64,000 bases of DNA from the NCBI GenBank assembly GCA_014058105.1, contig JACGCM010001798.1:1674001-1738000 (forward strand). The letters run 5' to 3'. The stretch comes from Kingdonia uniflora. Lineage: Eukaryota > Streptophyta > Magnoliopsida > Ranunculales > Circaeasteraceae. The notes below the pieces were generated by a model. It was not told the DNA's origin and did not search any database. It saw only the letters and a list, made by a program, of their open reading frames with translations. Position numbers and translations under genes: made by a program. This document shows positions 36,115 through 45,210 of this stretch, piece by piece (position 1 is the first letter of the stretch; each line of letters opens with the position of its first letter).

Positions 36115-36290
36115 GCCGCGCAGTTCTGAATTGCGCGGCTACATATTTAAATAATAATAATACGTGTCAGTTTTATATTGGATGAGTGTTACATGCGGTT
36201 TAGAACTGCGCTGGGTTTGAATGGCTGAGATTTGATTTCGTGGATGCATCTGGGATGTCTATTTTAACGCGCGGTTCAGAAGTGTGCTGG
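36115..36290. repeat. right subterminal repeats of Harbinger element 1
   Basis: Three copies at 36115-36138, 36195-36212 and 36267-36290 of the same GCGCGGTTCTGAAGTGCGC-type unit seen at the left end. The middle copy is in the opposite orientation. Confidence 0.7.
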
Positions 36291-36788
36291 GGTGAATTCA
36301 CCTTGGGGTAAATTGAAACTGCTGTAGGGTGGATTGGATTCACCTCAATATTTATCCAATCTACCCTCTTGACTGTTGTTGATGCTCTGATTATAGAAAG
36401 AGGTGGCAACAATTCATTGACGTTACACTCCTTTCTCTCTTCACGGGATTTGAAACAAATCTTTCTCTCTCTCTATCTCATATTACTTAAGAGCAACTCC
36501 ACCAGAAAATACAAGTTTGGGTGTGGGCTCTGACATGGGCCCCACAGAAAACCCAACCAACACCTAACAGTGAGGTCGAGTGTGTGACGTGTTTATATTT
36601 ATTTATAATATTTTAAATAAAATCAACACACTGCGCGATGCTCTTTTTACCGTGCGGTTAAAGGAACACCACCGCTGCAACTGTTAACATTTTATTCCCT
36701 CCAACTCGGCTAATTATCATTTTACTTTCTCATCTCTCTCAATTCGAAGGTATTCCTAGAAAAAAAATCCAATTCCTTTCAAAATCAA

Positions 36789-38972
36789 ATGGAGGCGCCA
36801 GAGGGAGACCCACACCCCAGTACATTACCTGGGTATAAAGGGACAAAAGATCCAGTGCGAGCCGTAACTCGGTCGAGGTCCAGAAAAAAGATAGTAGAAT
36901 TTGAAGATGTACAACAAACCCAAGGCATACCACACCCACCCCAAAAAAACTACCCAACCAAGTTTATTACCGGCCTCCCAGACGATGTTACTCATATATA
37001 TTATACTGGCAAGGAACTCACAGTAAGTTTTTAGTACATTGTAACTTTGTTATTTCCGTTAATTAAGTATTTGACAAAATGCTCCAATAAACAGAATCGG
37101 GATTTGATGCGTCCGCACGGCATATTCACTACGGTGATCAAAGTTTGGAAGAAGATTTCCACAATTCCGACAATAAGGGATCCCGTGGTGAAGATATTCG
37201 AGATCTTTATGGATATACGTATGGGTAATTCCAATAATCGGTTAATTCGGGTACTAACAGAGCATTGGTGGCCGACAACGCACATTTTTCTGTTCCCGTG
37301 TGCGGAGATAGGGATCACTCCAATGGATTTCCATATGCTAACCTCATTGGCAATCGACAGACATCTTACACAGGTGTCGTATGATGACAACTAGAGTATT
37401 TTATCCAACGCGAGGCAATTGCTCTCCCGCATTGAAAGTTGCAATACAAAGAGTGGGAACGTCAGCATTTCATATTTGAGGACGTACTTGACCATCATAG
37501 ATAATCGGGAGGATGTTATTATCATTGTTCGTGTTCTTATATCATCTTCATGATGGGACATTAATGGTTCCGAACGGCCAACGATACTGTCCCGCTTGGA
37601 TATCTCGCGGCTGTGGCCGATTTGGACGAAGCTGCCGAATATGATTGGGGTTCTGATATTCTTGTTTCCCTGTACCATGGTTTGGATACCGTAGTTACGA
37701 CTGGGGGTGCCATAACTGGATTTTCCCAACTTCTTGAGGCACACTAACACCTTTTCCTTACAAGCTACAAATCAAATATCTTCCAATAAACGTCTTATAT
37801 AGAATTTCTAATGTTTTTTATTTTGTTCTAAAATGCAGTATTGGTTCTACGAGTATTGTGGGGCTGATCACCCTATTGTCAAGGAAGCGCTTAAGTTCAC
37901 GTCCTATCCACGCCTCAAAGCATGGGAGAAGAGGAACAAGAAGAAAATAAATAACCAGGCAACGAATTTGTTTACTCTAGGCAGATACTTCATTGACCAC
38001 TAGACTATTGAGTCGATCAACTGGCAACCTTGGGCAGAATCTACGGTGTTACATTTAGATGGCATACGTACTGGGCCGCTCTTGTCCCATAAGAGGATGC
38101 TACTTCAAGTCTCAAATGGAAACTGCAAGTATTACTTGAGGGATAGATATTGGAGGCAGTTGACTGATACTGCGGGTATTCCTTTGGATCTTTCGCTTAA
38201 TATGTCGCCACATCTTAATCTAGCTTATTTACGACGATGAGATAGGCCGACTTTGTTGAATGTGACCAGTTTGTGATAAAGGAGGAGCGAGAAACTTACG
38301 CCTCATACTGGGCTAACCAAACTTATGAGGTAGGCCAACTGTTGACATATTCCTAGAGGATGGGGAATATAGATCTGTTCGGACTCACTGCACTTAGGGT
38401 TGATATTACACCCATGGTGGTTACGTCAGCAGATGTTCATAGTTCATCCCAGGACTTTAGTTTGCCTGGCGAGGAAGAGGGGCCAGACCTGGGGTGGCAC
38501 ATGGAGTGGGCAGGGAGGCATGAGATGCTCCTCATCCACCGCTTGAGGGAACTGCCACCCATGTCTTCCTCTTACGGTGCAGAAGAGTTGTGACACCTGA
38601 CTCGTGATATACGGCGATTCGCCCTTGCAAAGTCTGCGCGGGACGCCCTGACGATCCAGGACTTGACTGATGAAAACGCTGCTCTGAGGAGGAACATGGA
38701 CAGTATATACGACCAACTATATTTACATGTAAGTAATTTATTTATTTATATCTTAATGTCATATTTACTTTGTCAAAATCTAAATAAATTTTCTTTGTCC
38801 TGTTCAGAAACTGGATCTGAGGAGGGAGCGTGAGGAATGGGTGGTGCCACTACCACCTGGAGGAGGTACGAGGACGAGGCAGGGGACCCTTGGACATGGT
38901 CTACTAACCAGGAGAACTAGTAGTAGCCGCAGGAGGCGGGGTACTGGAAATGATATTGACCCGTCTCAGTAG
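36789..38972 (+). pseudogene. plant mobile domain (PMD, MAIN-like) gene in element 2
   Basis: Exon 1 (36789 to about 37021) ends LPDDVTHIYYTGKELT before GTAAGT, parallel to exon 1 in element 1. The core from about 37095 reads NRDLMRPHGIFTTVIKVWKK, RLIRVLTEHWWPTTHIFLFP and GITPMDFHMLTSLAIDR, then a TAG at 37394. Beyond it decayed sequence leads to a recognisable C-terminal part: YWFYEYCGADHPIVKEALKF and QATNLFTLGRYFIDH (about 37839-38000). The last exon (about 38808-38972) is basic and ends TGNDIDPSQ. Several stops lie between. The homology with the minus-strand PMD gene of element 1 includes the splice position. Confidence 0.75.
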
Positions 38973-39225
38973 ATATATGTGTTTTTTTATGTTTTTGTAG
39001 ACGTAATATTTTATTGTAAACATCAGTGTTGAACAATTTCTATTGTAGAATTTTGTTTCTCTATATAAGTACTTGTATGACCTGATGTCCCATTTCTTTA
39101 TATAAATCAATATTAATCAATTTATTTTGAGTCTTGAATTTAAATAGAAATGCAAATACAATTCTTAAAATAATAGTTATACGCACGAAATGAAACTCAA
39201 AACAGATACAATTAAACTTAATTCA

Positions 39226-39530
39226 TCATTCATGACTGATGTAAGAATTAAACTCGAACCATTCAGTATGGGGGAGCGGATCCTGTCCATAGTTTTCTAG
39301 CCGATAATTTGCAGGAGGATCAGGCGGGATGTAGTTCCGGTAAAAAATATCGTATGGAGTCTCGAACAGGAACGGTTGGTTGTATTTCTCATACCATTCA
39401 TCTCTGGCTTCACGGAGAATATAGGCTAGTGGAACACCTCTGACCCGTTTATCAATATTCTTCCGTATCTCATCAAACTCATCACATTTAACCTTAAGCG
39501 CATTCCACCTGTTGTATAGATCTCAAAGAG
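39226..39530 (-). other. unassigned open frame in Harbinger element 2
   Basis: A minus-strand frame without a clear start codon reads RWNALKVKCDEFDEIRKNID, GVPLAYILREARDEWYEKY, FLFETPYDIFYRNYIPPDPP and HTEWFEFNSYISHE, then TGA. Its composition looks protein-like. I do not recognise a family. It lies between the PMD gene and the transposase and could be an exon of another captured gene. Confidence 0.35.
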
Positions 39531-39960
39531 GGTATTAAAGTTTTGTGTACTTCCTGAATTGGATATGAACTCCATTCCATAACTGATTGAAGTTGAGTTA
39601 TCAGAGAAGTAGATTATCAACAAAATACTGTCAGGACGTGGTCAGGGCACAATATTCATTCCATCCAAATACCACTGAAGAATCTTGTGTTAAAGTTGAA
39701 AAACTCAGCATTGTTGAGTTCAAGTAGAGAATATGTTGTTAGAGCATCTTTAGCCAATATATATATATATAACAAAAATTAGCCGTTGTGAAGGACCCAC
39801 TAAAGGAACTAGCCGTTGTGAGAAATCAGTGGAGGCCGCCTCCACTGATTTCCTACAACCACTTCTTCTTCTTCCCCCTTATTCTTTTACACTTCTCTCT
39901 TCTCAAAAAACTTGTTCCCCCTTCATCGTCAACATTGTTCTCTTAACTCCACAACCTCAA

Positions 39961-41291
39961 ATGTCTTCCTCGTCGCCCTTTTCATCCATTAATGATCATC
40001 TACGTGTATCGTCGTCCTCTTCTGACGATCTTATATATGTTTGATTGTGCGGCAATAATTTACGTTCTGCACCATAATGCAATAAACCTATTAGTACATG
40101 ATGCAACTTCGAGTCACGGCGGGAGTGTCATGGGCCGTAAGGATAAGAGAAAGAAGCGAGATCTTGGTGCTTTACAACATTATACGGGACTACTTCAAGC
40201 CGGGGTGCACATATGAGCTAGACGAATTTCGGCGACGTTTTCGTATGAGAAGACACATGTTTATGCATATATTCGATACAGTCGTTTCACATGATTATTA
40301 CTTTATCCAAAAACCCAACAACGCTGGTACTATAGGGTTATCACCGTACCAAAAGGTAATTGTGGTACTACGTTTCCTAAGCTACGGTGTTGCGGCAGAT
40401 CTTTTTGACGAGTATATCCGAATAGGAGAAAACACAACCTTGTTAAGTATGGAAATGTTTTATGTTGCAGTTATACAAATTTTTGGCGAAGAATATCTTC
40501 GAGCACAAAACGCAGTCGACGTCGAAAGGTTAAAAGTGATCAGAGAGTCATGGGTATTTCCCGGCATGTTTGAAAGCCTTGATTGCATGCATTGGATATG
40601 GAAAATTTTCTCATAGCTTGGCACGGTCAATTTACTGGTCATTACCCCAATGGAACATTGATTCTTGAAGCGACAGCTTCACACAACCTTTGGTTTTGGT
40701 ATATTTTTTTTGGGTTACCAGGGCCTAACAATGATATCACTGTCCTGTAACAATCACATCTTTTCACCGACCTGGTCGATGGTATCGCCCCGCCTTGCAA
40801 TTATACAATTTCCAGAAAAGCTTATGATATGAGGTATTACCTAACAGATGACATATACCCCAAATAGGGAATACTTGTCCAAACCATATCCAATCCGGTT
40901 ACAGCAAAACAAAAATTATTTGTGCAATAACAAGAAAGTTGCCAAAAAGGCGTAGAACAGGTGTTTGGGATTTTACAATCACGGTTCAATATTGTAAAAA
41001 ATTCGATTAAATTGTAGAAACCCGAGGTTTTGAATAATGTCATGAAGACAATATGATCGTCGAAGAGGAACGAGGTTCATTCCCATCATACTTAGACTAC
41101 AATCCGGCCGATCCCTCAACTATCGAAGGCGAACGGTTCAATATATAAAATCTTTTATATCGAAAATGAACCGCATTCAAAGTCGAGAACTGCACTTTGA
41201 TCTAAAGGATGATCTAATCGAGCATTTGTGGGTCGTGAACGGAATCTTCAAACCTAGTACTCCATTTTTTGTATTATATGAGTGTTCTTAA
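39961..41291 (+). pseudogene. PIF/Harbinger DDE transposase of element 2, disrupted
   Basis: It starts MSSSSPFSSINDHLRVSSSS and soon meets a stop (near 40044). The core reads RDYFKPGCTYELDEFRRRF, FDTVVSHDYYFIQKPNNA, KVIVVLRFLSYGVAADLFDE, RIGENTTLLSMEMFYV and GMFESLDCMHW (first Asp kept). After a frame change come FGLPGPNNDITVL (second Asp) and GVEQVFGILQSRF (Glu kept). The end is near HLWVVNG. At least five stops and one shift interrupt it. Unlike element 1, the three catalytic positions survive. Two TAGCCGTT motifs lie upstream (about 39780 and 39812). Confidence 0.82.
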
Positions 41292-41519
41292 TGTAATTTA
41301 ATGCTTCTTGTCGTACAAGCTTATTAAACAAGTTTTTGATATTGCATTAATCTTGTATTTGTTTTAACGCAATATTCTCGGAAATAAACATTTCAAAAAA
41401 TATATTACATTCTTCAATAACAAAGTACATTATTCAAACAATTACATTATTGGAAGGTAAACTACATTCTTAGAAAAAAAACTTCTATATACAGCAAAAT
41501 AAAATTATATTTCATCACC

Positions 41520-42967
41520 ACTTCAAGTACCTGGTCCGCCCCTCTTGGTCAGGCGTTCCATGACCTCAGCTTGCCTATGCAGATAGTATTACAATTAATG
41601 TCCATAAATATTACTCAGGTCTTTATCCATAATTTTGTGACCTTCCCTTGCTTGTTCCAAATCTATTTTGGATTGGCATTGTTGATTTGCTTCCGCTTTT
41701 CTTCTTTTCGCTTGTCTCTTCTCCAACCGTAGTTCATCTAGCATTATTTGGATACCGCTACCAAATGCAACAAGACCATCCAAGGCCTTTTATGTTAAAA
41801 TGTTTTTTCTAAAAAGTTTTTGGCCGATGGGTCTGCTTCCACCCTCATATAATGAACCATCTAATTCAGAATTTTGGTCGGCCCGCAGATTGAGGTGTAG
41901 ATGGGTCGTCGGGGTCCTCTGATAGATTATTTGATTCGACTGAGTTCCCCTGAGAAGAATTATGCGATGTTTTTATGGCTTCATTTCTTGGTACATTCCC
42001 AGTATGGTTCAACTCATCATCCTTTAGGTTGGCCCATCGTGGTTCTCGCGCCAAAATCTTATATGCTTCACGGTGTTTGAAGTCATTGTTGCCATTTATA
42101 CCTTAATAAATATTGTGTGCATTATTTTTCTACAATTCGCAAAATTACCAAATACAATAAATAACGTGTATATCCAAAAAAATAAAATTGAGTTTAAGGA
42201 AAATAAAACGTATCCAATCTTCATCGATTTTCCCACTGTCGTGTCGAAATTGTACTTGAGCAACTATTCCCTTGTACACCACACATTGTTCATTGAGGGG
42301 ATACCACTGAGCTTTGGTCAACCCACATGATCGTCGTGTGGAGCACTCAGGGTCTCTGTTAAAAGCAATGTTGATATTTTGATAGAAAGTGAAACCCTTT
42401 GTGCAGCATGGTCTGGACAAAAGCTGTTACCCATGCCTTTACGAGACACGTGAAGTCTGTATCCGTCCAATGCACTCCAGCATCGTCCGTCTCGTCCAAA
42501 AAATCAGCATCTTCTGGCACTTACATGCTTTGTCTTTGTTTTGCGGTTGATATTTTCTTTCTTCCTTTTCCTTTGTCTTTCTCGGACGCCGCCGCTTCAA
42601 CAGGTATTGACGCATTTGCGTCACTTTGATTGTGCTGAGTAGATTTACCCTAGAATAGGTAGTTCTGAAAGTAATTTGGAGGTTGAAAACCTTGAGGTTG
42701 AGTGACCCGATAGGGTTGATAGTACGGGCTAAACGCTTGAGGTTGCGGTTGAGAGAGCATAAATAGATTTTGATATTGTCCTTCGATGGTAACCTTTTAC
42801 GACATGGTAAACGGATGTGGGGTCTGTGATTGGAATTAAGATAGGTTGTGGTAGAGGTATGGAGTGAATTGTGATGATGGGTGTTAAGAGAATGGTGTTG
42901 AAGGTGGGTTATATGAGGATGGGGTTGACGGTGTAGAGTTATTACTGCTGGTGCGGGAGTTCGCCAT
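41520..42967 (-). pseudogene. Harbinger ORF1 (MYB/SANT-like) of element 2, heavily decayed
   Basis: From an ATG at 42967 the frame is Ser/Thr/Pro/Gln-rich (MANSRTSSNNSTPSTPSS) with a basic stretch (EKDKGKGRKKISTAKQRQ). A SANT-like remnant follows (DFTCLVKAWVTAFVQTM), with pieces of the C-terminal domain below 42060 and a coiled Lys/Arg/Glu-rich tail (LRLEKRQAKRRKAEANQQ) near 41700. Many stops are present. As in element 1 it converges on the transposase. Confidence 0.6.
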
Positions 42968-43063
42968 TTAGGGAGAATAGAGAGGTTATCCTCTATGCTC
43001 TGCTATTGGGTTTGGGAAAGAAGAGGTAGCCAGGGAGAGTTGAGCCAAGCTTTATGGATAAAT

Positions 43064-43110
43064 GGTGTTCTTTTTACCGCCCATCTTTTCTGGGCGGTAA
43101 AAAGAACACC
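43064..43110. repeat. perfect 20-bp hairpin near the right end of element 2
   Basis: Arms 43064-43083 and 43091-43110 are exact inverted copies (GGTGTTCTTTTTACCGCCCA and its complement) around a 7-base loop. Related sequence (TTTTTACCG, GGTTAAAGGAACACC) occurs near the left end at about 36640-36672. Likely a subterminal recognition site. Confidence 0.85.
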
Positions 43111-43650
43111 GTACGGTAAAAGGAACACCGCCAATTTTTTTATTTTTTTTTAAGTTTGAGATCCTCAAAATCTGTTGGGCTCTGACACGACCAGCTGACA
43201 AACCCACACTCGTTTTGGCGCTGCTGGGAGGCTAAAAGTTTTGGGTTTGAGTTGACAAACCTAACCCAAACCCTGCTGGAGATGTTCTTACTCTTTCTCT
43301 CCCCATACCTTTCTCTTACCATCTCTGCCATTAGAGTAGAAAATTCTTCTCTCAAAAGACCGTGACCCCAATCGAAACCTATACTCTCTCTATCTTCATA
43401 ACCAATAATTTTAAGTCTAAATTGGGTTTTTTTGCCCTCAATCAGTACGTAGATCTTTCTCTCTTTGCTTTCTATCTCTCTTAGCGAGATTCATTTCGGG
43501 TTTAAACTCTCTCTTTCTCCGGTTGTAGACGCGGCTCGATTCTACTCTACCCGAAAACTATATAATCTGTGATCCATTCAATTTTGAATAAGAAGATAAA
43601 CATTTGTTGTGGGCAAATAAGGAATATTGGGAAATAAAATTGTCCATACT

Positions 43651-44000
43651 TCGACAATTTTGGCGCATAAGATGTTGTCGAATATTCTTTACATCAACAA
43701 TCTTGGCCGATATTATCGAATATTCTATAAATCCACAATTTTGGTGCATTAAATATTGTCGAATATTCTCTACATCGACAATTTTGGAGTACAAAATATT
43801 GACGGATATTCTCTACATCAAAAATTTGAAAGCATAAGATATTGTCGAATATGCTCTAAATCAATTTTGGTGCATAATATATTGTCGAATATTCTCTAAA
43901 TCGACAATTTTGGTGAATAAAATATTGTCAAATATCTTTTGTATCGACAATTTTGATACATAAAATTATCGAATATTCAATGCATCGACAATTTTGGTAC
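43651..44000 (+). repeat. minisatellite with units of about 40-50 bp
   Basis: About eight degenerate units, each carrying ATTGTCGAATATTCTC followed by ACATCGACAATTTTGG, are arranged head to tail. They are AT-rich, with no coding potential. Confidence 0.8.
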
Positions 44001-44813
44001 TTGCCTTGGTTTTTGTTCAAATAAGGAAATGTTCACAAACTACCCAATGAAAGCCTAGTTTTTTGGGATATATATTTCACCTTCACTGTCATTATCGTGT
44101 GTTATGATTTGAGATTTATGAACATATTTAAGTTCTTACCTTCTGCCATTACCATTCATATCTCTCCTACAATGTTAGCCTATAATTTTGTTTATTTCCA
44201 TTTTCATCTCTAGTGACTTGCAGGTTAAAAAAAAGAGAACCCAAAAGGTTTCTCTATCAAGAGGCCTACTAATCCCACATGATACTAAGTTTTTTACTTG
44301 GTGGGTTTTTCAATGGAGGTGAACCATATCTGAAGAGTGTTGCTTTTTATCAAATATTTGTAGAAAATTCTCATTGTAAATCATACTCGCCATTGTAAAA
44401 TCATAAAAAATAACCTAATCAGTTCAGTGAAACCCCCTAATAAAACCAACCAAATCTCCTACAAAAAGAGATTGTACTTCATTGATTGAGATAATTAGGT
44501 CTCATATCCATGGATGAAGAGGGAGAAAGCTGTAACAAATATGTGTGTGTATGTGAGAGAGAGAGATAGAGAGGGAGAAAGCTTGTTTTTGTCTCCGAAA
44601 TGAGAGAGTGAAAAAATAGGGGTACGATTATGAATTAAGTATTATGGGTTCTCACGTAAGAGAAAGAGCATTGATTTCATCCAATCATCTATTAGAAATG
44701 AGTGGTTGCAAAATAAGGTCTCAAGAGTGTCTACGAATCCGCTCCCAAACTTTAAATGGTGTTTAATCTTTTTTGTCAAATTATATATTACCTTGATCGT
44801 AAATAAAATACAA

Positions 44814-44945
44814 CAGGGGTTGGTGCAACGGGCTAAGACACCACATGACGTAGAGGTCCTGAGATCGAACCACTACCAACTCTCGGCATCCACCAGGAAC
44901 GAAAAGTGTGGATTGTGGGGTTTGTAACGTGGTGGTAAGCAAAAT
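44814..44945 (+). mobile_element. tRNA-derived SINE-like sequence
   Basis: An A-box-like motif (TGGTGCAACGG, 44821-44831) and a B-box-like motif (GAGATCGAACC, 44861-44871) are spaced as in tRNA-derived SINEs. No tRNA can be folded. The ends are approximate. Confidence 0.5.
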
Positions 44946-45210
44946 ATACCCAGATGATCAATGAATCTGTGCGGCTTTCGGAATACGAACCCGCGACACA
45001 CCACCTAGGATTTAAGAGTACCTAGTAGTACTATTGTGCTAGAAAATTTTTAATTTCCTTTTTGAGCATGGGGTTGGGTCTTACACCCTGCTGGAGAAGC
45101 TCTTATAATCATCACTCAGCTTCACTTTCCCTCTCTCTCTCTCTCTCTCTCTCTGTTGCGGCCACAAAAACTCTCTCTCTCTAGGGTTACTCTCTTGTTG
45201 AGTATCAACA

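Larger units (their letters stand above)
29755..36387. mobile_element. PIF/Harbinger-like element 1 carrying transposase, ORF1 and a PMD gene
   Basis: The left end reads GAGCACCCACAACAG at 29755 and the right end, reversed, GAGCATCAACAACAG at 36387, an imperfect terminal inverted repeat of the GAGCATC type. Subterminal repeats occur in three copies near each end. Inside lie a DDE transposase (plus strand), a MYB/SANT-like ORF1 (minus) and a PMD gene (minus). A clean 3-bp TSD was not found. The 6.6-kb size fits a full-length element plus one extra gene. Membership rests on the transposase and ORF1; the exact ends are less sure. Confidence 0.75.
36491..43287. mobile_element. PIF/Harbinger-like element 2 carrying PMD, transposase and ORF1 genes
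   Basis: The left end reads GAGCAACTCCACCAG at 36491 and the right end, reversed, GAACATCTCCAGCAG at 43287, an imperfect inverted repeat. Flanks are TAA on the left and TTA on the right, so no identical TSD. Inside: a PMD gene (plus), an unassigned ORF (minus), a transposase (plus) and ORF1 (minus). Subterminal repeats built on TTTTTACCG occur at both ends. All genes are disrupted. It starts about 100 bp from the right end of element 1 but differs from it in sequence and layout, so it is not a simple duplicate. Confidence 0.72.
43288..45210. other. intergenic region upstream of eL30
   Basis: No host gene is visible. It contains a minisatellite (43651-44000), a SINE-like block (44814-44945), a probable reversed tRNA-like segment with a B-box-like motif near 44985, and the terminus of another Harbinger-type MITE ending near 45099 (CTGCTGGAGAAGCTC). 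CT repeats at about 45130-45155 belong to the eL30 leader. Confidence 0.45.

Noticed and set aside
36388..36490. The two Harbinger elements as one large tandem duplication
   Set aside because: Their coding regions, subterminal repeats and gene orientations differ strongly; only the gene set is shared.
44814..44945. tRNA gene
   Set aside because: Same reason: promoter boxes without a foldable tRNA.
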